A DNA stretch of 56,405 bases, from positions 8,166-64,570 of the forward strand of contig NZ_LUUB01000056.1 of the NCBI RefSeq assembly GCF_001641635.1, in the 5' to 3' direction. The notes beneath the pieces were generated by a model, which searched no databases, had not been told where the DNA came from, and was given only the letters and a program-made list of their open reading frames with translations. The DNA comes from Bradyrhizobium centrolobii (GTDB lineage Bacteria > Pseudomonadota > Alphaproteobacteria > Rhizobiales > Xanthobacteraceae). The translations under genes and the position numbers were made by a program. Below are positions 18,763 to 27,674 of this stretch, one piece after another (the first letter of the stretch is position 1; every line of letters begins with the position of its first letter).

Positions 18763-19776
18763 ATGAAGTGCTTCGAATTGCAGGGTCCGAGCGGCGTCGA
18801 AGGTCTCAAGCTGGTCGACAGACCCATCCCGAAGCCCGGCCCCGGCCAGGTGCTGGTACGCATCAAGGCCGCGACACTGAACTATCGCGACCTACTCACG
18901 ATTAAGGGCGGGTACGGCTCGCGGCAGAAGTTCCCATTGATACCCGTATCGGATGGCGCGGGCGTCGTCGAGACGACCGGTCCGGACGTCCGGGAGTTGG
19001 CGCCAGGCGATCGTGTCGTCGGCAGTTTCTTCGAAACCTGGATCGGCGGCGAACCGAGCGCGGCGAAACTTCACGGAGCGCTGGGCGCCGCCGTTGACGG
19101 CGTTCTTGCCGAGTACCGCGTTTTCCCATCACAGGCACTGGTCCGAACTCCGGATCATCTCACTGACGTGGAAGCGGCCGCCCTACCCTGCGCGGCGCTG
19201 ACCGCCTGGAGCGCTGTGCTGAAATTGGGCGGTGTAAGGGCAGGTCAGACCGTCCTGACACAAGGCAGCGGTGGCGTATCGATCTTCGCGCTTCAGTTCG
19301 CGAAGATGTGCGGGGCGCGCGTCATTGCCACCTCATCAAGCGATGCCAAGCTCGAACGCCTGAAATGCTTGGGTGCCGACGCCACGATCAACTACAGGAC
19401 TGCGCCCGACTGGGGAAAAAAGGCGCGTGAACTCACTGGACAAGGCGTAGACCTGGTCGTCGAGGTCGGCGGCGTCGGCTCACTGAACGAGTCGATCCGG
19501 GCGACGCGTGTCGGCGGGACTATCGCTTTCATCGGCGTGCTCGCTGGACCTCCGCCGGCTGAACTGCGCTTGCCATTGATGGTGATGCAGCAGCAACGGC
19601 TGCAGGGCGTAACCGTCGGTTCGGTCGAGGACCTGCAGGCGATGTGCGACGCGATCGCTCTCAACGGGATGAAGCCGGTGATCGACAAGACGTTCCCATT
19701 CAGCCACGTTGCGGAAGCGTTCCAGCACATGGCAAGCGGCGCACAATTCGGAAAGGTGGCCATTGCAGTCGGATGA
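18763..19776 (+). CDS. zinc-independent medium-chain dehydrogenase / quinone oxidoreductase-like
   Basis: 337 residues. The N-terminal GroES-like part has KAATLNYRDLLTIKGGYG and PVSDGAGVVETTGPDV; the zinc-binding GHE motif is replaced by SDGAG, as in quinone oxidoreductase-type members. The Rossmann part has TVLTQGSGGVSIFALQFAK, the NADPH-binding motif (variant of GxGGVG), and VVEVGGVGSLNESIRATRVGG. It probably reduces quinones or enones with NADPH in the cytosol. AAGGAG lies about 9 bases before the ATG. No co-directional partner is close. Confidence 0.9.
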   Translation: MKCFELQGPSGVEGLKLVDRPIPKPGPGQVLVRIKAATLNYRDLLTIKGGYGSRQKFPLIPVSDGAGVVETTGPDVRELAPGDRVVGSFFETWIGGEPSAAKLHGALGAAVDGVLAEYRVFPSQALVRTPDHLTDVEAAALPCAALTAWSAVLKLGGVRAGQTVLTQGSGGVSIFALQFAKMCGARVIATSSSDAKLERLKCLGADATINYRTAPDWGKKARELTGQGVDLVVEVGGVGSLNESIRATRVGGTIAFIGVLAGPPPAELRLPLMVMQQQRLQGVTVGSVEDLQAMCDAIALNGMKPVIDKTFPFSHVAEAFQHMASGAQFGKVAIAVG

Positions 19777-20038
19777 TGGCTGGGCGATCGCCTTGGCGGT
19801 CCTGGCATCCTCGAAGAAGTAACATCTTCCCACGGCTCGCCGCTGCATTCGACATCGCCCGCGTGTCCGCGGCCCTGGAGAGACTACCAAGCTCAGCCGT
19901 CTTGACGAAACCTCGACGACAGGCGCTCCATTTTTGTGAAAATGGAAAGACAGACTTGCCAAGTCTGGCCTTTATCTCCGATCGGAGCAGAGCAGAATGG
20001 CCGCAACGACACAGGCCGCAGGCGAGGAAATCAGAGAA

Positions 20039-20362
20039 ATGTCAGATCCGATCAGGCACATCGTGATGTGGCGGCTGCGCGGGGAAACCCCCGACGAACG
20101 CGCCCCGGCCCGGTCCAAGGTGAAAACCTTGTTCGAGGGGCTCAAGGGACGGATCGACGGCCTCACCCATGTCGAAGTCGGCGTCGACGTCAGTGATGTC
20201 GACTATGCCTGCGACGTCGTTCTGTTCTCGGAATTCCGCGATAGTGCCGCGCTGAAGGCCTACGCGACCCATCCGGAACATTTACGCGTACGCGAGGAAT
20301 TGGGCGACTTGCGGATCGGGCGCTTTCAGGTCGACTATCCGATCAAAGTGTCCGGCGCGTGA
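20039..20362 (+). CDS. Dabb (stress-responsive alpha/beta barrel) domain protein
   Basis: 107 residues from the ATG at 20039 (MSDPIRHIVMWRLRG), favoured over an in-frame upstream start because GAGG lies about 10 bases before it and family members begin with this H-x-V strand. LKGRIDGLTHVEVGVDVS and YACDVVLFSEFRDSAALKAY and the HPEHLRV segment are typical of Dabb dimers. Such proteins often accompany resorcinol and hydroxyquinol degradation genes, and here the stop overlaps as GTGA the start of a maleylacetate reductase stub. It is the only intact member of that cluster in the window; its use alone is unclear. Confidence 0.85.
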   Translation: MSDPIRHIVMWRLRGETPDERAPARSKVKTLFEGLKGRIDGLTHVEVGVDVSDVDYACDVVLFSEFRDSAALKAYATHPEHLRVREELGDLRIGRFQVDYPIKVSGA

Positions 20363-20418
20363 TCGGTTCGTTCACCTTTGAAAATTTACCTTGCCGCGTC
20401 GTGTTTGGCTGCGGGAAT
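20359..20418 (+). pseudogene. maleylacetate reductase N-terminal stub
   Basis: A GTG start overlapping the Dabb stop (GTGA) opens a frame MIGSFTFENLPCRVVFGCG, which is the usual N-terminus of maleylacetate reductase, the iron-dependent alcohol-dehydrogenase-fold enzyme that converts maleylacetate to 3-oxoadipate. After 19 residues the match ends abruptly, and the same frame runs into a hydroxyquinol dioxygenase fragment about 110 bases later. About 330 residues are missing. Confidence 0.75.
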
Positions 20419-20529
20419 CCGCGCCAGCCAGAGCGCAACGCTGTTCCGCTGACTGATCGCGCGCGCCTGGGCCGGAAAGCCCTGTTGCGGCGATGGCGCC
20501 GCTGTTCTACCTCACCAATCCTCCTTTTG

Positions 20530-20829
20530 ATGTTCGGAGCGCTCGTGCGCAACTTCAACGAAGATACGATTACGAATGCGGTGATCGAGCGGATCAAAGG
20601 CGCCGCCGATCCGCGTATCAAGCAGGTCAGCGAGGCCCTGGTCCGGCATCTCCACGCCTTCGTGCGCGAAGTACACCCAACGCAGAAGGAATGGGAATAC
20701 GGCATCGACTTCCTGACCCGCACCGGCCATATGTGCGATGACAAGCGACAGGAGTTCATCCCGCTGTCGGATACTCTTAGCGTCTCCATGCTCGTCGATA
20801 CCATCAACCATCCGGTGCCGGAAGGCGCG
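20530..20829 (+). pseudogene. hydroxyquinol 1,2-dioxygenase N-terminal stub
   Basis: Residues from MFGALVRNFNEDTITNAVIE through the HPTQKEWEYGIDFLTRTGHM block to INHPVPEGA match the N-terminal helical domain of intradiol hydroxyquinol/catechol 1,2-dioxygenases. The family continues with ATETTVLGPFYV and the Tyr/His iron ligands; here it breaks after EGA and ends in unrelated sequence (stop 20913). The metal-binding half is absent, so no activity is expected. It shares a frame with the maleylacetate reductase stub, so a large deletion removed most of two neighbouring genes. Confidence 0.78.
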
Positions 20830-20913
20830 GCCGCCAAACTTGGATGGATCATCGAACGCAGGAGGTTCGTCGTGGTCGGCCCGCAAACCACCGGAGCGGA
20901 GTCGTCGCGATAG

Positions 20914-21809
20914 ACCCGCACACCGACTGGCGTGACAGAGCTTGGGCAATACTGCCTAGCTGGGACGAACGACGACATGTCGCGATTTAGCATGATGCGC
21001 TCTTGCCGCGACGTTGCCAGAACCACAGAGAGCGATCAAAAGGCAAAATGCCAGGCCAGAACGCATTGCATTTTCTCCATCAGCTGGCCTCGTTCTTACG
21101 TGGTGCGCGGGCCGCACCGTCGTGACCGGTAACGGTCTCTGGATTGCTAGAATCTGGTTGATCGCGGGGCTAACCCGAATTCACGTCAGTAGTGCCGCGC
21201 AGACGACGTCGCACTGAGCTTACTGGCGAGATAAGATCCAAGGCGTAAGCACTGTTTTTGTCGGATGTACATTGACGGCACCGCCAGGCGACGAGCCCTC
21301 CTTCGACAGGATTCCATAAAGCGCCCATTGCGCGAACGTCCGGGGACGGGGCCCTCCCCTATCGACAAAGGGTTGACGCATGGACGGCCGCTTCGCGCCA
21401 AGAGCTGCCCCCGCGAGGCGTGGCGCGCGTTTGGAGTGACCCCGAGTACGGCGCGCGTCCGTTCCGCGACAGCACCGCCGCCATCGGAAATCGCTGCTCA
21501 ACGGACTGACAGGGCACGTCCTCGCCGCTGGCATTCTCGTCTGGGGGTGCTAAGCTGTTCTTCGCTACCCTAAGAGGTGCCGACGGCGCTCCATTCGTTG
21601 CATCGACCCCGCCTCCCGGAGAAAATCGCTGCGCATGGCGAGCGACAAAGAAGTTTTGATGACCGAGTCCAACGCTCACAGTTGCCGGTGGCCTTCGCCG
21701 GTTGATCTCGTCCCGGACTTGGTGCGCAGGCGACGTCGCAAAGTCGACGCCACAGTCCCGGTTGATGATAGACGAGACTTGGTGTTCATCAGCGGGACGG
21801 GATGAAGAC
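20914..21809. other. 900-base stretch without a recognisable gene
   Basis: No frame on either strand has a family motif or believable start. It must contain the promoter of the ABC operon that begins at 21810. Probably the remains of the rest of the hydroxyquinol cluster, but nothing can be identified. Confidence 0.4.
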
Positions 21810-22919
21810 ATGGAAGGCGACATGATTACGCCCGCGCCGGCTTTTGTGCGCTTTTCCGGTATTCAGAAGACCTACGACGGCGAATATCTCGTGGTGAAGA
21901 ACCTCGACCTCGACATCAGGAAAGGGGAGTTCATCACCCTCCTTGGGCCGTCAGGCTCGGGCAAGACGACCACGCTGATGATGCTGGCGGGCTTCGAGGT
22001 CCCGACGCATGGCGAGATCTACCTCGCTGATCGGCCTATCAAGAACGTTCCGCCGCACAAGCGCGACATAGGAATGGTGTTCCAGAACTATGCCCTATTT
22101 CCGCACCTGACGATCGAGGAGAATGTCGCCTTCCCGCTGTCCGTTCGCAAGGTCAACAAGGCGGAAACGCAGGAGCGCGTACGGGCAGCGCTACGCATGA
22201 TCAAGATGGAAGGTCTGGCGGAACGGCGGCCGGGGCAACTGTCCGGCGGCCAGCAGCAGCGCGTGGCGCTGGCCCGCGCGCTGGTTTTCAAACCGCAGCT
22301 CGTGCTGATGGACGAGCCGCTCGGCGCTCTCGACAAGCGCCTGCGGGAGCAGATGCAACTGGAGATCAAGCAACTGCACGAGACGATGGGCATCACCGTT
22401 GTCTACGTCACGCACGACCAAAGCGAGGCGCTCACCATGTCGGACCGCATCGCGGTGTTCAACGACGGCATCGTGCAGCAGATCGACAGGCCCGATGCAT
22501 TGTACGAGCGACCCGTGAACAGCTTCGTCGCCCATTTCATCGGCGAGAACAACGTGCTGGCCGGCACCGTCGAGACGATCGAGCAGGGATATTGCCGCGT
22601 CGCACTGGCCTCCGGCGGCTCCGTCATGGCCCGGGCCGTCAACGTGGCAGGCAGTGGCGCCGCCACCTCGCTGTCGGTGCGGCCGGAGCGGATCTCCATC
22701 ATGATGGACGGGGCGGCTAGCGAGGGACCGAACCGCCTGCCGGCCACGGTGCAGAGCACCATCTATCTCGGCGACCACACGCTAGCCGTGCTCGAGGTCG
22801 GCGGCAGCGAGGAGTTCATGGTCAAGCTTCAGCCGGGCGAACATGACGGCTTGAGGCAAGGCGAAAGCGTGTCCATCACGTTCCGCCCCGAAGACTGCCT
22901 GGCCCTCGATCCCGTGTAG
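21810..22919 (+). CDS. ABC transporter ATPase, polyamine/POPT type
   Basis: About 369 residues, cytosolic nucleotide-binding subunit. Visible: Walker A GPSGSGKTT, Q-loop FQNYALFPHLTIEENVAFPL, signature LSGGQQQRVALARAL, Walker B LVLMDEPLGALDKRLREQ, H-loop YVTHDQSEALTMSDRI, and a C-terminal TOBE domain from about residue 285. It resembles PotA-type subunits of the polyamine/opine/phosphonate family. ATG 21810 and ATG 21822 are both in frame with purine-rich leaders; a longer version from 21702 lacks family similarity. First gene of a four-gene plus-strand operon with a binding protein and two permeases. Confidence 0.92.
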   Translation: MEGDMITPAPAFVRFSGIQKTYDGEYLVVKNLDLDIRKGEFITLLGPSGSGKTTTLMMLAGFEVPTHGEIYLADRPIKNVPPHKRDIGMVFQNYALFPHLTIEENVAFPLSVRKVNKAETQERVRAALRMIKMEGLAERRPGQLSGGQQQRVALARALVFKPQLVLMDEPLGALDKRLREQMQLEIKQLHETMGITVVYVTHDQSEALTMSDRIAVFNDGIVQQIDRPDALYERPVNSFVAHFIGENNVLAGTVETIEQGYCRVALASGGSVMARAVNVAGSGAATSLSVRPERISIMMDGAASEGPNRLPATVQSTIYLGDHTLAVLEVGGSEEFMVKLQPGEHDGLRQGESVSITFRPEDCLALDPV

Positions 22920-22999
22920 TCGAACCACTTCCTCCAAACGATCGGGCCAGGACACATCACTTCCAGGGCGCAACTCACAACAAGAAGGGAACGAAGACG

Positions 23000-24049
23000 A
23001 TGCTGAAGCTCAAGATGGCACTGGGATTCGCCGCGACGCTGACTGCCGGCGTTGCTCTGGCAACAGTCGCGCAGGCGCGCGACCTCACCGTCGTGTCGTG
23101 GGGCGGGGCGTATCAGGATGCCCAGAAGAAGGTGTACTTCGAGCCGTTCAAGAAGGCGGCCGGCGTCCCCATGAACGACGAGTCCTGGGACGGCGGCATC
23201 GGCGTGCTGCGCGCCAAGGTGCAGGGCGGCGCCGCGACCTGGGACGTTGTCCAGGTCGAGAGTGAGGAGCTCGCAGTCGGCTGCGATGAGGCCCTGTTCG
23301 AGAAGATCGACTACACCAAGATCGGCGGCGAGGCCGCCTATCTGCCACCGTCGGTCAATCCCTGCGGCATCGGCGCCATCCTGTACGATTTCGTTCTCGG
23401 TTACGACAAGGACAAGTTGAAGGACGCGCCGAAGGGCTGGGCGGACTTCTTCGACACCAAGAAATATCCGGGCAAGCGCAGTCTGCGCCAGGGTCCAAAG
23501 ACCACGCTGGAGATCGCCCTCATCGCCGACGGTGTCCCGCCGGCAGACGTCTACAAGATTCTGGCCACCGACGAGGGCGTCGATCGCGCCTTCAAGAAGC
23601 TCGACACCATCAAGGGCGACCTCGTCTGGTGGAAGGCCGGCGCCCAGCCGCCGCAACTGCTCGCCTCCGGCGAAGTGGCGATGACGTCGGTCTACAACGG
23701 CCGCATCGACGCTGCGAACAAGAACGAGAAGAAGAACTTCGGCATGGTGTGGGACGGCGCGCTCTACACGCTCGACAGCTGGGTCATCCTGAAGGGCAGC
23801 CCGAACAAGGACGCCGCCTACAAGTTCCTCGACTTCGCCGGCAAGGCCGAGAACCAGGCCAAGCTGTCGGAGAACATCGCTTACGGCACCTCGAACAAAG
23901 ACGCCGCGGCGCTGATCCAGCCCGCCGTGTTGAAGGACCTGCCGACGGCGCCGGACAACATGAAGAACGCGGTGGAGATCAACGTTGCGTTCTGGCTCGA
24001 GAACATCGACCGTTTGACCGAGCGCTTCAACAAGTGGACGGCCAAATAA
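23000..24049 (+). CDS. ABC transporter substrate-binding protein, PotD-like
   Basis: 349 residues with a signal peptide (KMALGFAATLTAGVALATVAQA, cleavage after QA near residue 25). The mature protein starts RDLTVVSWGGAYQDAQKKVY, typical of cluster-D binding proteins for spermidine, putrescine, GABA or similar. It includes CGIGAILYDFVLGYDKDKL, TKKYPGKRSLRQGPKTTLEI and LDSWVILKGSPNKDAAYKFLDF. A strong GAAGGGAACGAAG leader precedes the ATG. The ligand cannot be deduced, though the conserved acidic residues fit an amine. It lies between the ATPase and the permeases, the usual operon layout. Confidence 0.9.
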   Translation: MLKLKMALGFAATLTAGVALATVAQARDLTVVSWGGAYQDAQKKVYFEPFKKAAGVPMNDESWDGGIGVLRAKVQGGAATWDVVQVESEELAVGCDEALFEKIDYTKIGGEAAYLPPSVNPCGIGAILYDFVLGYDKDKLKDAPKGWADFFDTKKYPGKRSLRQGPKTTLEIALIADGVPPADVYKILATDEGVDRAFKKLDTIKGDLVWWKAGAQPPQLLASGEVAMTSVYNGRIDAANKNEKKNFGMVWDGALYTLDSWVILKGSPNKDAAYKFLDFAGKAENQAKLSENIAYGTSNKDAAALIQPAVLKDLPTAPDNMKNAVEINVAFWLENIDRLTERFNKWTAK

Positions 24050-24069
24050 CGCCCCGCAAGGCTTAAAAA

Positions 24070-25335
24070 GTGATGACGGAAGCGTTCCTGACCAGCGCCG
24101 ATGCGCCGACCGACGTGCCGCTCAAGCGCCGCCTCAAGCGGGCGGAGCGAGCGCGCCAGGTCAAGGCGTTGTCGCTTGTCCTGCCGCTTCTAGCCTTCCT
24201 GCTCTTTACCTTCCTGGGTCCCATCGCCGGCATGCTCTGGCATGCCGTCGACGACTGGGAGGTGCGTCAGGTCTTGCCGCACACCGTGGCTGCGCTGGCC
24301 GGCTGGGACGGAAAGGACCTGCCGGACGAAAAGGCCTATGCGGCGCTGGCGGACGATATCCAGGCGGCGCGCGCCGCCGGGACGCTCGCCATCGCGGCCA
24401 AGCGGCTCAACTACGCGGTCAATGGCTTCCGCACTATCCTCACCAGCACGGCGCGCAATCTGAAGGCTCCGCCAGAGCCCGGCACAGCCAAAGAAACGCT
24501 CAGCAAGATCAATCCAGCCTGGCGCGACCGCGCGACCTGGGCAGCGATCAAAGGCGCCAGCGGCCCGGTGACAAGCTTCTATTTGCTGGCGGCGCTCGAC
24601 CTGACGCGAAACGTGGGCGGCGCGATCGTCGCCGCGCCGCCTGATCAGGCCATCTACCGTGACGTCTTCGTTCGCACCTTCACCATAGGCCTCAGTGTCA
24701 CGGTGCTGTGCCTGATCCTGGGCTTCCCGGTCGCCTACCTCCTGGCGGGGCTGCCGCCCGGCCGATCGAATCTTCTGATGATCTTCGTGCTGCTGCCGTT
24801 CTGGACCTCGCTTCTGGTGCGCACCTGCGCGTGGATTGTGCTGTTGCAGAGCAGTGGCGTGGTGAACGACTCTTTGCGCTTTCTCGGTATCATCGATGCG
24901 CCGATGCGCCTGATCTACAACCGTTTCGGTGTCTATGTGGCGATGACCCACGTTCTCTTGCCCTTCATGATCCTGCCGCTCTACAGCAGCATGAAGGCGA
25001 TCTCGCCGGCCTATATGCGGGCGGCCGCCTCGCTCGGCGCGCCGCCGCTCACCGCCTTCCTGCGGATCTACCTGCCTCAGACCCTGCCCGGCATCGCCGC
25101 GGGAAGCCTGCTCGTCTTCATCCTGGCGCTCGGCTACTACATCACGCCGGCCCTCGTCGGCGGCGGCGCCGATCAGATGATGAGCTACTTCATCGCCCTC
25201 TACACCACCGAAACGGCCAACTGGGGCCTCGCATCGGCCCTGGGTGCGCTGCTGCTGGTCGCAACGCTGCTGCTCGGCGTCGTCTATGGAAAGCTGGTGC
25301 AGGGACAGCAGATCACGGGAGGAATGAAGAATTGA
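24070..25335 (+). CDS. ABC transporter permease, PotB-like, with long periplasmic insertion
   Basis: 421 residues (GTG at 24070 or ATG at 24073), longer than the usual 290-310. First membrane segment about residues 33-55; then roughly 145 residues of hydrophilic, helix-rich sequence (SKINPAWRDRATWAAIKGAS) before the second segment near residue 200. The remaining five segments and the coupling motif AASLGAPPLTAFLRIYLPQTLPG are as in PotB. Such extended loops occur in some POPT permeases. Lies 21 bases after the binding-protein gene. It would form the inner-membrane channel with the following permease. Confidence 0.9.
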   Translation: MMTEAFLTSADAPTDVPLKRRLKRAERARQVKALSLVLPLLAFLLFTFLGPIAGMLWHAVDDWEVRQVLPHTVAALAGWDGKDLPDEKAYAALADDIQAARAAGTLAIAAKRLNYAVNGFRTILTSTARNLKAPPEPGTAKETLSKINPAWRDRATWAAIKGASGPVTSFYLLAALDLTRNVGGAIVAAPPDQAIYRDVFVRTFTIGLSVTVLCLILGFPVAYLLAGLPPGRSNLLMIFVLLPFWTSLLVRTCAWIVLLQSSGVVNDSLRFLGIIDAPMRLIYNRFGVYVAMTHVLLPFMILPLYSSMKAISPAYMRAAASLGAPPLTAFLRIYLPQTLPGIAAGSLLVFILALGYYITPALVGGGADQMMSYFIALYTTETANWGLASALGALLLVATLLLGVVYGKLVQGQQITGGMKN

Positions 25336-26159
25336 GCGGCGATGCTCCCCTCCGCACGGACAGCCAGCGCATCGCGTGGAGTGCGACGATCATCCTCTCC
25401 ACGCTGGTCTTCATCTTCCTGATGGCGCCGATCCTCGCGATCATGCCGCTGTCCTTCAGCTCCGGGTCCTATTTGACCTATCCGCTGCCCGGCTTCTCGC
25501 TGCGCTGGTACGACGAGTTCATCCATTCGGCACGCTGGATGGCGTCGGTGAAGAACAGCATGATCATCGGTGTCGCCTCGACGGTGCTGTCGGTCGTGCT
25601 CGGCACGCTGGCCGCGCTGGGGCTGGCGCAATGGAAGAGCCGGTTCAAGCCGCTGGTGCTGGCGATCGTGCTGTCGCCGGTCGTGGTGCCCGGCGTCATC
25701 ACTGCGGTCGGCCTTTACTTCTTCTTCGCGCCGATCGGGCTGACCGGCAGCTACTCCGGCCTGATCCTGGCCCACACCGCGCTGGCGACCCCCTTTGTGG
25801 TGATCACTGTCGGCGCGACGCTGCAAAGCTTCGACATGAACCTGGCGCGCGCCGCCGCCTCGCTCGGCGCCTCGCCGCTCGACGCCTTCCGCCGCGTGAT
25901 CCTGCCGCTGATCCTGCCTGGCCTGGCGTCGGGCGCGCTGTTCGCCTTTGCGACCAGCTTCGATGAGGTGGTGATCGTGCTATTCATGGCCGGGCCGGAA
26001 CAACGCACTTTGCCCCGCGAGATGTTCAGCGGCATCCGCGAGAACATCAGCCCGACTATCACGGCGGCGGCGGTGATCCTGACGACGGTATCAGTTGTCC
26101 TGCTAGCCACGATGGAAGGTTTGCGCCGACGCAACGAGCGGCTGAAGGGCAACGCGTGA
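25332..26159 (+). CDS. ABC transporter permease, PotC-like
   Basis: 275 residues. The start is a TTG at 25332 that overlaps the previous stop (TTGA), 9 bases after GGGAGGA; the open frame extends upstream for over 600 bases but only as a shadow of the first permease. Six membrane segments (IILSTLVFIFLMAPILAIMP and following) and the EAA-type coupling motif AASLGASPLDAFRRVILPLILPG are clear. It ends with a charged tail (RRRNERLKGNA). The overlap implies translational coupling with the first permease. Confidence 0.9.
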   Translation: MSGDAPLRTDSQRIAWSATIILSTLVFIFLMAPILAIMPLSFSSGSYLTYPLPGFSLRWYDEFIHSARWMASVKNSMIIGVASTVLSVVLGTLAALGLAQWKSRFKPLVLAIVLSPVVVPGVITAVGLYFFFAPIGLTGSYSGLILAHTALATPFVVITVGATLQSFDMNLARAAASLGASPLDAFRRVILPLILPGLASGALFAFATSFDEVVIVLFMAGPEQRTLPREMFSGIRENISPTITAAAVILTTVSVVLLATMEGLRRRNERLKGNA

Positions 26160-26511
26160 CCGCCGCCGTTATCCTCCTCCGCCGCCTCATAGTCTACCCA
26201 AATGGACCGCGCGTCCGGGGGCGCTACAGCACCAAGGAGGGGGCTCGGGTCGTAAATGTCTACCAGAAGGCGGGTAAGTATTGTTTGCCCTACGAGAGCC
26301 GCCAGACGCTCACCGCACACACACACGGGAGGATGAGTCACTCAAAGTAAATGTAAGCGCCGGAAGCCGCATGCCCGGAGCGCGTTCTCGAAATCGCTCG
26401 TCAGGATCTCAACAAACGTTTCTCCGGAAGAAGCGGTCGCCGAAGCCAGAGACGACGTGCTGAGCTCAAGCGGAGACACCTGTCCCGAGTGCCCGCCCGC
26501 TGGCCTGAACA
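26160..26511. other. 350-base stretch without a recognisable gene
   Basis: Follows the ABC operon. No clear terminator hairpin with a T-run and no coding signal seen. Confidence 0.35.
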
Positions 26512-26601
26512 CCTGACCTTGACCAGCACAACCCATGCGGCTCGCACGAACAGCGCGCGGAGGTGGCGATTGCCGCGCCTTGCCAGCTTCTCGTGCCGGC
26601 A
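26512..26601 (-). pseudogene. IS110-family transposase C-terminal fragment
   Basis: The minus frame reads KLARRGNRHLRALFVRAAWV then VLVKV, matching the [KR]RGNxYLRxLFVxAAxxVL segment of IS110 transposases. Only about 30 residues survive. Different from the stub at 11156-11398, which keeps the preceding segment instead. Confidence 0.5.
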
Positions 26602-26657
26602 GGGCCGGAGCACGGCCGGACCATCCCATTAGGCGACATACGTCATTCTTGGCCGCC

Positions 26658-27674
26658 TCACACAACCATGAGATCTTTGCCGACGATGATCTCGCCCTTG
26701 AAGTATTTCGCCACCGGGGCGCGCCAGGTTTCATCGTCGATGCTGTCGATGGCCGGTGTGAGGTGCGACAGCACGAGGGTTTTGACTCCAGCTTCTTGGG
26801 CGATGCGGCCGACATCTTCGGAGGGTGTGTGGTCCGCCTTCATATGCGCCATGAATGCATCGAATTTCACCGGCCGACCCTCGGCGACCTGTGCTCTGAT
26901 GTATGCCTCGACGGCCGGCACGTACATCGTTTCGTGAACCAGTACGTCGGCGCCCTCCGCCATTTTCGCCACGGCTTCGAGCGGCGCAGTGTCGCCGGAA
27001 AATGCAATCGAACGATCCTTGAAGTCAAAGCGATACGCAAGCGCTGGTTTCACCGGCGGATGCTCGACAAGAACCGCCGACACCTTAACGTTATCGTCCT
27101 CCGTCACCGGACCGGCAGCGGAGAACTCCTGCACGTTGACTGACGTCAGCGGCATCATGTGGAAATCCTCAGCCCAAAAATCAACGGTCTGCTTGTAGGC
27201 GCGCATGAAGTCCTCGGTCATTTGCTTGAGCGGGGGCGGGCCGAAGGCGCGCACCTCCACAGGCAGACCTTGTATCCAACCGACGATCAGTAGCGGGCCG
27301 TATTCAATGTTGTGATCGGCGTGGTGGTGCGTGATGAAGATTGATTTCAGCGCGTGAAATGGAATCCCGGTGCGGGCATATTGATTCGTAACTCCCATCC
27401 CGCAATCAAGCACATACGCTGCGCCGTTGCTCAGCATCACATGCGAAGTCATTTCGCGCGAGCGGCCCGGCACTGGGCCAGCAGCAGTGCCCAACAGCAC
27501 CAGCTTAGTGCCCTTTGCATCCTTCAAAGCGGCTTGCGCTTGTTGCGGGGTCCACCGCGGCCGTTCGATTTGTGCGGTGCTTGACTCGACGGTGGCGGCG
27601 AGCGCCGGCATAGCCAAGAAACCAGTCAGCATGTTGCGGCGTGAAAGGCCGAATGGCGTGGATGTATCTGCCAT
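26658..27674 (-). CDS. Tat-exported MBL-fold metallohydrolase
   Basis: 338 residues from the ATG at 27674, backed by GGGAGAG 6 bases upstream; a longer in-frame start lacks these features. The N-terminus has LSRRNMLTGFLAMPALAATV, a twin-arginine signal, so the folded enzyme should be exported to the periplasm. Metal ligands are in FITHHHADHNIEYGP (HxHxDH with Asp), AFSGDTAP and VLSHLTP, giving the two-metal site of the metallo-beta-lactamase fold. VLLGTAAGPVPGRSREMTSHVM is the arylsulfatase/RNase Z-like start. Substrate unknown. It is convergent with the ABC operon. Confidence 0.88.
   Translation of the reverse strand: MADTSTPFGLSRRNMLTGFLAMPALAATVESSTAQIERPRWTPQQAQAALKDAKGTKLVLLGTAAGPVPGRSREMTSHVMLSNGAAYVLDCGMGVTNQYARTGIPFHALKSIFITHHHADHNIEYGPLLIVGWIQGLPVEVRAFGPPPLKQMTEDFMRAYKQTVDFWAEDFHMMPLTSVNVQEFSAAGPVTEDDNVKVSAVLVEHPPVKPALAYRFDFKDRSIAFSGDTAPLEAVAKMAEGADVLVHETMYVPAVEAYIRAQVAEGRPVKFDAFMAHMKADHTPSEDVGRIAQEAGVKTLVLSHLTPAIDSIDDETWRAPVAKYFKGEIIVGKDLMVV

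Noticed and set aside
24708..25331. N-terminal extension of the second permease
   Set aside because: Only a frame-shadow of the first permease; the TTG at 25332 with GGGAGGA upstream gives the normal PotC length.
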